Notes: generated by a model not told the origin, from the sequence alone. 64,000 nt of DNA from Diphasiastrum complanatum (GCA_029204225.1 CM055109.1:39357886-39421885), one strand, 5' to 3'; numbered from the stretch's first letter, positions 1 through 12,827 are shown. A program made the numbers and translations.

Positions 1-290
1 ACCGTGTGATAAGGGCTCTTTTAACAACCTCCCAATCTGTATGCTCAATTTCATCTTGATTATAGAACCAATCTTGTGCTGGGCCTGTTAAGGCCATAGG
101 AAAAAGCTTAAGTTTATCTTGAGGGAAAAGTTCGCCACAAGACTTCATAGGATTCAGCATAGATATGAAAAAATGTAATTGGATCTGTTAATCCATTGTA
201 TTTGGGTAGATCCAAATGGGGTGCTTTTCTAACAATGATTGGATTGACAATTTGAGGAGCACCTCCAGGAGCAACTCCAGGGGCAACCAT
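1..290 (-). pseudogene. gag: gypsy gag, N-terminal part, frameshifted
   Basis: The minus-strand ATG at 290 opens a frame beginning MVAPGVAPGGAPQIVNP. It continues through a gag-like stretch (HLDLPKYNGLTDPITFF) and ends early near WRTFPSR. The next frame carries the conserved gag core LFPMALTGPAQDWFY followed by VVKRALITR up to the window edge. Two adjacent frames, each with family-typical motifs, indicate a single frameshift near position 115-130. Gag forms the particle shell of the element. The alternative of a host gene is unlikely given the PBS and LTR upstream. Confidence 0.7.
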
Positions 291-1489
291 CTTAAAAATT
301 TCAAATCAAGCAGACAATGAGATTGGGTCTAGATTTTTCAATCAAGCACTATCTCAGATCAGATCTGCTAGATCTATTCCACTTTTCAAGAATCAGATCA
401 TGAAAAGGATTTCGAAATTCAATCAATCGATACTAAAAAAATGAAAAATTTCTCAGAATCCAAATCAGACTATATCAGATTTGACCCAAATTTTGGTAGA
501 GCCTTGATCTGGAAAATTAGAATCTAAAAATAGTATTGGCAAAGGTTCCCTAGGCGAAGATTGGCTTTGCAAAGGTTCAGCAGTGCTATTTTGGAAAAAA
601 AAAACTCTCTGATCAACATTTCTAACAATTTCTACGAAAATAACCTTCGCCGAACTCTCAGATACAAAATTTGACACTGATAAAACTAGGGTAAACTCGG
701 CGAAGGTTTTTGAAACAAGAAAACACAATTTCTATAGTTTGGTGAGGGTAAAAATCAAAATTTTCTATGATCTGGACAAGAAGAATCTTCGTCGAACTCA
801 AAAATAGTATCTTACCATAAATAGAATGTTCTGGAAACTCGACGAAGGTTTTGGAGAAGGATCAATGGTATTTTTGCAAAAAAGTGATTTTTTTGGCAAA
901 AATATGGCAATATGACAACTGATCCTCTAAAAACAACATTTTATTTTTGGTATTATTCTTTGCCAACCTGGCAGTAGATAGATCTGAATCACACCTATGC
1001 ACAATGAATCAGACGAAGGTTCTTTTTATGTATTTTTAGGGTTTTGATGATTTTTTGGTGTTTTTTGACGATTTTTTTGATGTTTCCAGAAATCTGCTGG
1101 GAAGGATTGTTCGCCCTTCACACTGAAGGTTCTGTGATCAAAATCGAAGGTGTCTGCAACTCGGCGAAGGTTTCCTAAAAGAGGGTAAAAAGTTATTAGC
1201 TCTGATGATGATTTTTGCCTCTTTTTAATCAAAATCTGGCAGATTTGATCGATTTTTGTTGTTTTTTCTGATATCTCAGATCCAAATGGATCTTGGGATT
1301 GGTGATCTGAATATCTTTTCCTATTCTACAATTAGATTAGATTTCAAACAAGCAAATCCACTCAAATCAAGCAAAATCACTCCCAAACTAACCGTAAATG
1401 CAGATTTAACACTATTCATGCAACGACAAGATGCCTAATGCAAGCTAACCATCCACCAAACATGCTGCAAACTGAAAAATTGGCGTAGC
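291..1489 (-). other. gypsy 5' leader with dispersed short repeats
   Basis: This is a long untranslated leader between the PBS and gag. It has no credible ORF (the small ORFs lack family motifs). A motif close to CTCGGCGAAGGTTT recurs in both orientations at about 541-575, 646-665, 691-708, 789-800, 838-855, 1010-1022 and 1150-1166. These are the only GC-containing islands in an otherwise AT-rich leader. Confidence 0.55.
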
Positions 1490-1507
1490 TCCCCGGCAAT
1501 GGCGCCA
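1490..1507 (-). other. primer-binding site, tRNA-Asp type
   Basis: On the minus strand the sequence reads TGGCGCCATTGCCGGGGA. Plant gypsy elements of the Athila type carry TGGCGCCGTTGCCGGGGA, complementary to the 3' end of tRNA-Asp, so 17 of 18 positions agree. It lies a few bases from the LTR end, as expected for minus-strand priming. Confidence 0.75.
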
Positions 1508-1511
1508 AAAT

Positions 1512-2250
1512 TGGAGTGGATTTCTTTCTTTGCCTAGCCTCAAACCAAGATCTAGTCAATTTAGCATCAAAGAGATGAAGTTAATTGTCACGCGTAGATT
1601 TGTTCCCATGAGAGTGATAGTATAGTTCAGATTTCAGCATGAATGAAGATCCACATCTAACTCTAACATCCATTAACCCTAAACATTAAACATCCATTAA
1701 CACTAGATCCACAACAAAGATAGCTTACTCTTTCTCTCTCTTCTTTTCTCTCTCATAAAAAGTATAATAACATGCAGTCCCAATAACATTCAGATCCAAC
1801 ATTTAGCAAATCCAAAGAAAGCATGAGAGATGGAGGAAAAGTGATAGAGAGCAAAGACATCATCAATCCATTTCACAAGAGAACCAATCTGCTTTATTGA
1901 AATGAGGAAATGAGCATGTGTAGGAACTCGAGTTGGTCCTTTTTTATAGTAGAGAGGAGGACCCTGACCTCTGAATCCTATTGGTCCATTTTTGCCTCCC
2001 CAATTATTCAAATTTAAAAAAGAGTGGGAACCATCCAAATTGGAGGGAAACCCAACTTTATTCACTAACTTGACATTTAGGACCTACGACATTAAAAGTC
2101 CTGCAAAAAGGCCTAAAGTCCTTTTATTGACTTGTAACTAATCAAATAACTATGTGATCATCGGGTTGGACTTACACACGCAGGGTGCCAAATCCCTCTC
2201 ACTTATTAACTAGGGATAGGGTTGCCTTGGGATCCGCAAACCCTCCAACA
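1512..2250 (-). repeat. 5' LTR of the gypsy element
   Basis: On the minus strand the segment begins TGTTGGAGGGTTTGCGG at 2250 and ends with CA next to the PBS, giving about 739 bp with TG...CA ends. A TATA box (CTATAAAAAAGG, minus strand) lies near 1938-1949, so transcription would start near 1910. The exact 3' edge could be 1512 or 1517. The partner LTR is not in the window. Confidence 0.65.
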
Positions 2251-5200
2251 GAATCCTTTGAGGTTGATCATGAATAGCGAGTTCGCGTTCGTTTCTTTCT
2301 CATCCTTTGTCAAGTAAATTGCATAGTTTGTTAGTAGAATCAATATCTGTCTGATTAGGTGCTCTACATGATCTTCATCCATCAATGGATCTGAACTACA
2401 GGGTAACCAATCCTATAGTTTTTACTTTCAAATGTTAAGTTCTAATTATTTGAAGATCATTGAATATTTGGCCATCTTCAATGACTTCCACGAATTGGCA
2501 TTTTTGAACAAGTCTATAAAAATACACCATGTTTTCAATAGTCTGCAAAAATGAACTTATTGTTGCACAATTCACATTTTCCTAGCTCTCGAAAAATGCA
2601 ACAATTTCCAGAAAATACTTTCTTTTCAAGTATTTTTGAAGAAGTGAACTCTCTTTGTCATTTTTTTTGCATTTTCCCAAAATGCGACAAAACAGTCACT
2701 TCAACAAATGAACTATTTTCAACAGGAGAGAATGAGAAAATTATTTATTTCAACGAGAAACGTCTCCAGCCACTTTTCGAAATATGCAAAGTGCAAGAAA
2801 AGATGCGATGTTCTTGTCCACGTCAGCGATCCCAAGTCGTTTGACCTATGTATTCATTGTATAGCTGTCATTCTGTCATTGTAGTTCAATTATTCCCCAA
2901 GTACAACAAAGTACATAGTTAGATGACAGACATTTATTGTAACAGATACAAGGATGTGGTGTATAAATACATCTTCCTCACGCATTCTCCATGATCCTCC
3001 GCCAACAGAGCGAATGATATCGAGCATCCAAGTTACGCCTCCATTGTTGGCTGTAACACATTCAGTGTTGTTCAAGCTTTCATTGTCATATAGAAACAAC
3101 ACACTCTATCATCTGTGTTTAACGTAGATCTATGATGTTGTGATTTTATTACACTCTTATTGCTTGTTCACACTTGTTCACTCACTCTGATCAAAACATA
3201 GACGTCCACAACTCCTTAGTTTTTGATCAGACGACGACTGTCTTTGAAGCCTGAGAAACTTTCATTATCACAGCGCACTATCACTCTATTCTGAACTATA
3301 CTTCTTAGTAAAACCCATCTGTAGTAATACCACTACACCTACATCTCTTCGGTGGACTATACTCATTCCTCCGTTTGAGTATGAATTAATTTTTAAGATC
3401 CTGTTGGTAAGAACGCTTGAGTTGTGATTATAACTTTGGATTTACATTCTTTTAGATTGTTCTTGCTTCTAACAGCCCATAATAACGGGAGAGTTGTTCC
3501 ACAACTATTTTCTTCTCTCTCATTCGTTCGCATTCTACCTCCTACAAAGTTTGCATTGGCATGGTGTCGGGTGGCACATAGCCAGGGAGAGCGAGAGACA
3601 TTGCTAGGAGCCAGGAGAGGCAAAAGATGCTTCGACAATCGGCTTAGATAGCAGGATGGTGACCTAGGGATGGGTCAAGCATACTTGGAGGTAGGTGGCA
3701 TGGAGTGTACCTAGTGGTGGTACATATCCTGAGGGCATGGAGTGCATTACGAGGTGATGTGGATCCAGCATGCCCATGGTTGTGAGCCGATAGAGATGGA
3801 GATGGTTGTTCAGGGAGTGACAGTTGATACTTTGGCAAGTGATCAAGTGAGCTGCATCTTGGAATTCTAATCTTCTCCTACTCATCCCTTCGCCCTCCTT
3901 CTACTCTCAAGAATTCTATCTCTCTGAATCAGTCTGCAATATACACGCAAAGTCGAATCAGGCAGAACCGCAAGGCCATCACCAGATTACGGTCTGATAG
4001 AAGGGAACCGTTCTCTTGCACACAAACACGGTTATCAGAGACAAAGGATCACATGGCTGTCCAAGATGCCTAACGCTTCGCAATCCTGCTATTACGACAG
4101 TCTTAGAATCCTACTATGATAACTCAAAAGGATAACAAGCTGTTGATTCCGTTCCCTAGTCAATCTATGTTCCTGAAATCGCAGTTACTACTGTGTTAAT
4201 TGTTTTTCTTACTATTGGTAAAGACATCATTTTTATCGTAATCACCTCTCGTGTTCTGCTTCCGTCACATCCGTTGTAATCGTAATCAATCGTAGACCAA
4301 GCAGACCATCGTTCATACACCAACACTGCATGGTTATACGCACAATTGTCTCCAAGTTGGTGTCACATGTTGGTGAGATAGGCTCCTTGGTGGGAGGCCT
4401 TTGTACTGGTCAAATCAGAGTTGGCAACATCAAGCATGGGAATTCGAGCCTACATGGGATGTATGAAGTAGATCATCATCAATATCTCTGAGACATGGGC
4501 GAGCTACTAAGGTATAGCCTATGGTGATATTTGCGTACATTCATTTATTGAGTCCTTGGTAGACTCTTGTGCTTGGAGCATGGGAAATGAATGGAGATCA
4601 GCTTTCAGGACCTATTGGATAGATGGATATGCTTGGACGTGAGGGCATCCAGGTTACAAGTGCGGGCCATGGTCGGGGACTTGATTTGGTGACCAGTGGT
4701 GTAGCAACGAATCTACAGGTAACATGTGCTGGTACGACATGATACCACAATTTGCACAAGCCTGGTCATGTACTATGACGTATTCGTGTTGGTGCTACGT
4801 CGAAAACAAAGTAGTCAGTTGGATGCCCATTGACTTGTCATTATGTCTACTAGCTGTCTATCTGGTGGGGTACAATCTTATGGTGGTAGTAAGATTTCCT
4901 CAGGTTGAGCCTCAGTCACTCATTTATGTCAGCTTTACAGGTTTGTGCTTGTAAGTGTTTGATAGGATGTCAGCCTAGCTAGATGGAGCATGTAAGTCTC
5001 ATGGTGACAGTGGGATTTCCTCAGTTTGAGCCATGTCGCTCATGTGGTCCACTTGTGGTCAAGTCGGATTGGGGACAAGTCAGTTGGTCGAAAGTGTGGT
5101 AGACTCTCTATATGAGCATTGTGGTTTTGATACTTTGTGTGCCAAACCTGGTGGTTTGATGGTGTGCTTGAGTGCGAGTCAAGTACAAGGTAGCAGGAAT

Positions 5201-5394
5201 ATGCATAACATCTTTTGGACACTCCAGATGCTACTGCAATATATTTCTTTACTCCTACTACATTTGAGCTTAAGGGAGAGTGATCTGATATGTTTTTATT
5301 GTAAGCTCGAAATGCAATATTGTAACTAACTATACATATCTTCAGTTTATCAGGATTTACAGTTTTCAATAGTAATCGAGACTGGACCCGCACT
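2251..5394. other. unassigned repeat-like DNA with two LTR-like hints
   Basis: No supported coding region; the ORFs here are short and motif-free. Two hints of old LTRs are visible. A TATA box (GTATAAATACATC) lies near 2950 in a promoter-like setting. A degenerate initiator-Met PBS (GGTTATCAGAGAC) near 4031-4043 follows a CA dinucleotide, as a copia LTR end would. Neither could be paired with a second LTR. The remainder is AT-rich with no structure I can name. Confidence 0.3.
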
Positions 5395-5729
5395 TGTTAT
5401 ATCAGCTAGTCATTTGTCCCGTAGTCGACTACTTGGGTTAGCCGAGTAGCCACACATAGGAAAAGTTAGCCTATACAGTGTTATTATAGTACTTGCTATA
5501 CTCGGGGGCATGTCCCGAGTTTGTCGGCGGTCGAATTTGGCCGACCTTAGTTTAGGCCAATTTTAGGACACCTGTCTTTTCATGTAGTTGTGAATACTCT
5601 ATATGTATAGTTTCTTTGGTAATACAGTTAAGCTTTTGTTGTGCCATCTTTGAGAGCTTGTGAGGAGTGTCTATGGTGATTGGTTTATGTGATCTGCATA
5701 CTGCACTAGATCCTAACAGGATTTTAACA
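5395..5729 (-). repeat. LTR-like segment adjoining truncated copia gag
   Basis: On the minus strand the segment starts TGTTAAAATCC directly after a purine run (AAAGGGGAAAG) and ends ATAACA, giving TGTTA/TAACA termini over about 335 bp. The copia element at 43 kb likewise has a purine run followed by TGTTAAAAATTC. A possible TATA (CTATACATATAG) lies inside. No target duplication and no partner LTR were found, so this may be a 3' LTR fused to gag by internal deletion, or unrelated repeat. Confidence 0.35.
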
Positions 5730-6091
5730 CTTTCCCCTTTGCCTTGATAGCTTTGAAGAATCTTGTTCCTCAATGTGAGCAATCTTGAGGTGTTCTTAGA
5801 CTCATAGATAGTCTTTAATGTATCCCAAGCATCCTTGGGAGAGACACATTCTCCTATCTCCTTAAGAATCTCATTGGACACAATCATCTTGATGTAATGA
5901 AGTGCCATTCTAGATCTCTTCTTAAATCTCACATTCTCTTGAAGGACTTAAGACTCCTCATCAATCCCCATCACAATGTCTATGAGATCTCGAAGGACTA
6001 GAATTGATTCCATCCTCACTTTCCATATATGATATTTTGATGAAGTCCATCTCTCACTAGCTTTCAAAAGAAATGCTCCAATTGAAGCCAT
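5730..6091 (-). pseudogene. gag: Ty1/copia gag fragment
   Basis: The minus-strand frame starts MASIGAFLLKASERW and shows the copia gag start motif (YHIWKVRMESILVLRD), an in-frame stop near 5948, then ALHYIKMIVSNEILKEIGEC and DAWDTLKTIYESKN. These match, segment by segment, the gag of the copia element at 43.9 kb (HCIKMNSANELLREVGDC, DAWETLQKVYESKN). Homology stops at QGKGES, about 120 codons in. Zinc knuckle, protease, integrase and RT are missing. It is a truncated relative of that family. Confidence 0.75.
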
Positions 6092-6984
6092 AACAATATT
6101 TTGTGGTATACAAAGTACACATGTGTGAAGTGTGATCAGAGGTGATTTTGCACATGTGTGCAATTTTATAGTGATGTACACAAAGTTTTATCAAGATCCA
6201 CTAAGGTCTTGGTCACTATTTGAGTCACTCTCCTCACCAATGTCAAATTGCTTGAAAAGTTATCTTTGTTCAATTCACCAAGATTGAAGCACTTAAGCTT
6301 GAGCTATACATCACCTTTCTCATATCCAGACACTACTTTTAGACTCTCTTAGGCCTAAATCAATCATGAATCAAACATCAAGGATGGAACATAGATTGAA
6401 TCGCTAGAATTCTACACATCAAATCTAGCTATTTTGCATCTAGATTGACAATTGCCTTTGAACACCACAATCAAACTAGCATTTACTGATCCCCATGGCT
6501 TGTCACATGTGTGGAAAGTACAGTTCTATTATGAGGTTTAGTTCTACTCAATAGACCCAAAGAACATCACATTAATCAAGCATGTATTCCACTTGCAAGA
6601 GCAAAATTGCCAAAATCAGCATCAATCTTGATCTCTCAAAAGTGTATGTACAAATGAGCTCCAAATCCATACCTAATGGGCTCAGATCTTAGCATAGACC
6701 TAACCCTACCATCTTATCCCCTAATCATGGAATCACACCCACTTGGTGGTTGGATTGGTGTGTCACATGTAGTGTCCCCAAATTTTCTTAAAATTAGCCT
6801 ATAATTTAGGACCTTGATTTTGGGGCTCAATTCGGCCACCTCTAAGCATCTAAATAGATTTCAGTCATCTTTAAATCAGTACCTAAATAAGTACAAGAGT
6901 GTGTGACATTTGGCCATCCATAATGGTGCCATTGGCAATAAACTACTAGCTATCTTTTACATATTTTATCATCTCTCTGAGATT
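6092..6984. other. no gene seen
   Basis: AT-rich DNA without a supported ORF. The part next to 6091 would be the leader of the copia gag fragment, but no PBS or LTR could be read upstream. Nothing else recognised. Confidence 0.4.
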
Positions 6985-7110
6985 CACTTGAACTAGTTTA
7001 CCCTAAACTTTTACTTAGAGTCTTTTTTCTTCTTCTATTTGCTTCTCTAATGTAGTTAATCATTAGTTTGCCAAATAACATTCATGAAACAATTTCATCC
7101 AAAGATAGAA
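6985..7110 (+). repeat. direct repeat, copy 1
   Basis: This stretch starts CACTTGAACTAGTTTACCC and is closely repeated at 8160-8285 with about 15% differences and small indels. It is preceded here by only a short CT run (ATCTCTCTGAGATT), where the second copy has a long CT microsatellite. Confidence 0.75.
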
Positions 7111-8285
<1,175 letters not shown>

Positions 8286-8639
8286 ACCCCTTTATACAGA
8301 CCATCTGTTGTCTGTTTACTATATGCTTATTCTAACTGTTTCCAATTTGGAACAGAGAGTAGCTAGCCAGTCGTTGAAATTAAACCTAATACATGAAATC
8401 CAATTCGAAGCAGCATGATGATTTGTAGAGCTAAAGAATTTTCAAATCCTTTTGCTGCAATGATCTATGAATTAGCAAGTACTTTTTCACCATTTTTCAT
8501 AACTTATAGAATGTAGTTATAATTACACAGCTAAAGTTGTAAAATTTATCGTCTTAATTGAGCACCACCTTTCAAATTTCTGACTTCAAATTGGAGCCAA
8601 ATGACAATAACAAACACAACAGCCGCTGTTAGCCAATAT
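8286..8639. other. no gene seen
   Basis: AT-rich sequence; no ORF or repeat partner recognised. Confidence 0.35.
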
Positions 8640-9380
8640 TTTCGCACAAAAAATTGGGCTATTTTTACAGATTTAAAAAAAAATGAGCATGAAAGAACTG
8701 TATATCAATAGGAAAACTGCACAAATTTGCCCATAGATAGGGGTCCCAGCCCACCCAAAATGTGGCTAGAGAAAATTTTGAGGCCTTAGAAATAGCCCAT
8801 AAAATATTTTACGGCCTTAGAATTGGCCCAATTACGCAAATTATGATAGCTGGCATTGCCACACAAATTTTCCAATGTTTTGTGTTTTCTTTTTACTAAT
8901 ATAGAAAGATACCGATTGCGTTTTCAGGGAACCGGGTGCCTTAAGGAAGCCCAAGTCATGAGTGCCCGACAACAGTTGCTAATGTCAAAAGGAAATTGAC
9001 TCACGAAAACGGACAAAGTATGGGACAAGGGAGATTTTTGGCAAGTGGAAACATGGGCAAATTGCAAACTCTCAAGGCAATTTGTTGAACGGCATCCCGA
9101 CAAACCACCTCGACAGCTTGAACCATGGGCCATGGACACGCAAAAGAAAAATGCAAATAAGAGGCCAAACTTGCTTGATAAAAATGTCCTACCTAAAAAT
9201 GGTAGGGGTTGACCACAAGTAGCCATAAGGACTACCCAATTAAGAATGACAATCAAGTGAAGTACTTACCCCATTTAAACCACCCACAAGTGCAACAAGG
9301 AAAGGTGGCCCACACAAGTGGTACCCTTGTACCCAGTGACCCAACACATCTTTTCTAAAAAGGGAAGGGTACCATTCCAA
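8640..9380 (+). repeat. dispersed repeat family R, copy 1
   Basis: Aligns in inverted orientation with 57090-57920. Shared landmarks, in the same order, are GTTAGCC, GGTCCCAGCCCACCCAAAAT, TTTTGAGGCCTTAGAAAT, ATATTTTACGGCCTTAGAAT, ACCTA-AAA-TAGGGGTTGAC and a GTACCC-TGTACC block. The copies are well diverged. No protein motif is seen. Because a TATA box follows just downstream, the repeat may be the U3 part of an LTR. Confidence 0.75.
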
Positions 9381-10000
9381 GTCAAGTCACAAGTAAAAGA
9401 CTTGTACAAAATGGGACACATGTCATGAAGGGCTTGAAGGATGAAAAGATGGCATTATGAAGGGGAAGCTTTGAGGGATCTCTATAAAAGGGAGGGGTCT
9501 TCTTGAGGCTAAGGTCTACGTGAAGGGAATGTGAGAGTGTTGGGTGCATTGGAGGTGAAGCCAAAGGGGGAGGATGTAAAAGAGAGCGTGAGAGTGTTGA
9601 GAGTGTTGCTTGTTAATGAGTGCTAGTGATCCATGGTTGAGAGGATGCTTGTGGGAGAGATCAATGTGTAAACGAGCTTGAGAGTGCAATATTCTGGTTT
9701 GGTTGAAGTATTTTGAGCAATGGGTAGCATGTATTGGTTATGGTGGATAAGAGAGGTAGTATGCTTTGTGAAAAACTACGTGAGGTAAGCCGAGAATGGT
9801 GAAGGTGTACCTCGAGGGAGGAGTCTTTACAATCTGTTATGAGCATGGTAGTTGTCGATGGTTATGCGCCCATGCATAAAGTCTTTGATGTTGTCAGAGA
9901 TGGCTTTGTTCCCCACATTTCTATACCCATAGTCTCACCTGTGTTCCTTAATGATTCTGTTGCGGCCATTCATCCAATTGTTGCTACAAGATCCTATCCT
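9381..10000 (+). promoter_or_regulatory. possible LTR promoter region
   Basis: A good TATA box (CTATAAAAGGGAGG, 9482-9495) lies 100 bp downstream of family repeat R, followed by a G-rich stretch with GAGAGTGTTGAGAGTGTT-like short repeats at 9530-9610. This resembles the U3/R boundary of an LTR. No PBS was found downstream, and the 57-kb copy is cut before this point, so the reading is tentative. Confidence 0.35.
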
Positions 10001-11360
10001 ATTTGATTGAATCCATTGAGAATCAGCGCTGCCACTGACCCACAAACCCTCTCACCACTCACTTGCCTAGCTGTCTGAAGCGTGCCATCATTGCATCCTA
10101 ACTCACCTCCAGATGTCCGTGCAAAAGCAATCAATTCTGGTGAAGTCTCTAACCCGCTGACGGTCCCGATTCAGAAGAGGTTATGGGGCGTAGATTGGTC
10201 TTTCCAACATCATACATGTTCCAGAGAATGTGGTTGACCAATGATCCAATCCAGGGGTAGCTGACAGGGTGGTAATAGCAGATTCAAGAGGCATCATCGC
10301 GTTTAGTCGTGAAGACAATAGCTGTAGTAGCGAGTTATTTCCAGATAGTCACGAGCTAGTATGGGGATGCATTTGGCTCCCTCTTCTCCATTTTACACAT
10401 TTTGTCAGGAGTGACTCAAACCAAGTATTGTTTGGTGGCAAGAGTGGAAGGGAAAAGCCCTTAAGAAGAGGGAGGCATAGTGAAAGACTCATGGCTTGAC
10501 GGTTCTTCGAGGCACCCGGTTTTCCCTTTTTCACATAAGGTATACTTCTTGGATCCTCTCCAAAGCATGGCTTTTGATTATTCTTAAGTTCTTGTGTTGT
10601 GTGATATGAAGTCGTTTTGTGAAATATCGTTGGCATGGCTAACCTAGCACCACTTGAAATTGTCTTGGCTACGTTTTAATTAGCATTGTTATGGATCTTC
10701 CTAATGACGATATTGTTAACTAGCATGCTAATTGTATTTCCTCACATTAGGTTTATGATTATCGATGGTTGAAAGTTTTACGTTTTACGTGTATGATGCT
10801 TATTGTGTAAAGGTGTATTGGACATTGTATTTGGCAATGAGTCGGTTTGTGTGTACTTGAGTCACTGGCTCGACCTCTTTGAAATAGAAGAGCGGGTTGT
10901 CCACCATGCGTGGTTGAAATACACCACCTTGGTTAGGGGTCAACTTAGTCACATCCATCATTGGAACTGCCTAGCGAAATACCTAGGCCTAACGGTTGGC
11001 GAAATACCACCACCTATCAAACAAGGCGGCACATATAATTGGCATAGAATCGAGAGTGTAGTTACACCTCCTTGCAGCCGTATATCTTGGGGCCTGGAAA
11101 ACCCTCATTGGCTGGGGAGCACGGAGAGATTGAGATGGCCCTCGGGATTGGAAGCGGTATCCCTCAATCACTCACGTAAGGGCAGTGTGGTCTCTTCCCC
11201 TTTTAGGGTTTTCTAGCGAGGCCAATCCCCCGTCAGGAATTTCCCCTAACAGCCGCTCTGGGAGTTTGAATTTCTGGCTTTGCAACCATTGTTTGGCCTC
11301 CCAAATGCAAGCCCACCTGAACCACTAGGTAGCAACTGTGCAGAGGCGTGCTACCGTGGG
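10001..11360. other. no gene seen
   Basis: Less AT-rich than the flanks, with several short overlapping ORFs on both strands, none showing family motifs. Nothing assigned. Confidence 0.35.
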
Positions 11361-11631
11361 TAGTTGGTACTGAAGACCTACTACCCTGGTAGCAGACCCT
11401 GTGGACAGGCGTAATTGGCCTTCAACCCCTTCAACTGGCCTCCAATGCTTTCTGTTTCAATGGTAATTGGCCTTCAAGGCCTCTTCCCTAGAAAGTTGCG
11501 GCTCGGTAGGTACTGAAGGCCTACTACCCTAGTTGCAGACCTTGTGGACGGTTGCTACCGGGCGTAATTGGCCTTCAACGCTTTTTGTTTCAGTGGTTAG
11601 TGGCCTTCAAGGCCTTCTTCCATGGAAGGTA
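11361..11631 (+). repeat. tandem duplication, about 140 bp unit
   Basis: Two imperfect head-to-tail units: 11361-11497 and 11507-11631. Each begins with a GGTACTGAAG-CCTACTACCCT block, then GCAGACC-TGTGGAC, GGCGTAATTGGCCTTCAA, a TTTC(T/A)GTTTCA block and GGCCTTCAAGGCC, ending in a CTTCC run. The first unit carries an extra short internal repeat (TTCAACTGGCCTCCAA). Confidence 0.8.
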
Positions 11632-11835
11632 GCAGAATATGGCAGTGAACAATGGAGTTCACATCCTATGAACATTCAACACTTGTCCGCTATCACTCCT
11701 CATGCCAATTACGGTTCAAAAACCAAACTTGAATGAGTTTTGACAATTTCACTGAATGAGTTTTGACAGCTACACTATTCTAGAAGACATATACATATAC
11801 AAAATCAAAAAGAAAAGAAAAGAAAAGAAAGAAAA

Positions 11836-12245
11836 ATGGGTGGCAATGGTGAGAGTAAGCCCCGTTCTGTTAGAGGGATAGGTGATGTTGATCCCTGGGT
11901 GCATGACTGTTGTATACATAGCCAGCTGCCTCCCGTGCCACAGCGCTCATTCAACTATTGGCACAAGGCCAAGGCTGGGCACCCGAGGAGGTTCGGCCCT
12001 TTCGGGCTGGCACTCTCTGCCTTCGCGGCCATAGGAACAGGCACACGGGCTCGGGGACTTTCGCTCGGCCATTTTTGATTAGGATGATAGAGAACTGGCC
12101 CCCTGGCTGTGAACAGAGGGGGCGCTTGGCTGCCCCCACAACACTTGTCAATGGGGGAGACTTCTCGTTTGCTTGGCCGAAGCACCCTTTCACCATTGCC
12201 AGATGGAAGACACTGCATGCGTTTAGAAATATAGAGGGTTTATGA
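11836..12245. other. GC-rich island of unknown origin
   Basis: Clearly richer in G and C than anything around it, with runs such as CCCCCTGGCTGTG and GGGGGCGCTTGGCTGCCCCC and overlapping open frames on both strands. No frame shows motifs I recognise. The composition would suit an organelle-derived insertion or a captured gene fragment; I could not identify a source. Confidence 0.3.
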
Positions 12246-12713
12246 TGCGGAGTAGGAGTACTTATGGGATTTTGTTTTTCACACGTCGTCGTCATCTCAC
12301 GTCATCGTTCTTGCTGTCAGCAGCGAACAGCAATTTTTCTTGGTGGCCATATAAATTTGATTGACACAGTCATCGCATTGTCTGCAGTGGCAGTAGCAGA
12401 AATCTGTACTAGCAGAACTCGTTTTCTGATGGTGGGCAGCGATTTCCCTGTCCAAATTCCAATAGTCATTAAAACGCCAGAGCCGTGTCTTATCGTGTCT
12501 GTCTCTAGTTGCATTCTTTGGATGTGGAGTGGAAGATTTCAAAGACGTGAAGTCTGGATATAGCATGCATCACATTTGTATGTTATCGGATCATGTATTG
12601 CAGTCATACGCTTATCAAGATATTTGTCAATAAGGATCACCATCATTATGCTTCACTCTTAAGGGCAAGGCAGAAAGTCCAGTCAAGTAAACTACATATG
12701 TTTTCTATTTCAG

Positions 12714-12827
12714 TCATTCAAGCCAAATCCATACTTTGAGGATACCAAGCTTGTCAGGGTTTTTCGGTTCTCTGACGATGGTACGACGTCGGTGTCAGGC
12801 ACTTCCATTCATTGGAAGGATGGCATG
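12714..12827 (+). pseudogene. orphan exon of a SET/NAP1-related histone chaperone
   Basis: An exon-like 114-bp block (38 codons, phase 0) preceded by an acceptor (TTTTCTATTTCAG) and followed by a donor (ATG|GTATAC). Its translation contains FKPNPYFEDTKL, VFRFSDDGTTS and IHWKDGM. These match the NAP-domain core of plant NAP1-related (SET-like) proteins, where NPYFED-KL is followed by F-F-DEGTT and I-WK-GM. Such proteins bind histones in the nucleus. Preceding NAP exons and the following FF-WF exon were not found, so this looks like a gene fragment rather than a gene. Identity of this exon is fairly sure; its status is an inference. Confidence 0.7.

Larger units (their letters stand above)
1..2250 (-). 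mobile_element. Ty3/gypsy LTR retrotransposon, 5' part (cut by window edge)
   Basis: Read on the minus strand, the order is LTR (2250-1512), primer-binding site (1507-1490), a leader of about 1.2 kb, then gag from 290 running off the window. This is the normal 5' end of a gypsy element. The PBS type and the gag motif LFPMALTGPAQDWF support the gypsy assignment. The rest of the element, the 3' LTR and any target duplication lie outside the window. Gag carries a frameshift, so the copy is probably dead. Confidence 0.75.

Noticed and set aside
2551-2844. 97-residue plus ORF as a small gene
   Set aside because: No family motif, low-complexity AT-rich codons, and no promoter or splice support.
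5395-5729. Solo LTR with target duplication
   Set aside because: Flanks GCACT and CTTTC (or GGATT) do not match, so a clean solo LTR is not supported; kept only as an LTR-like segment.
11951-12295. Overlapping 80-114 residue ORFs on both strands in the GC-rich island as genes
   Set aside because: Open frames on both strands are expected from base composition alone; no motif, splice or promoter support.
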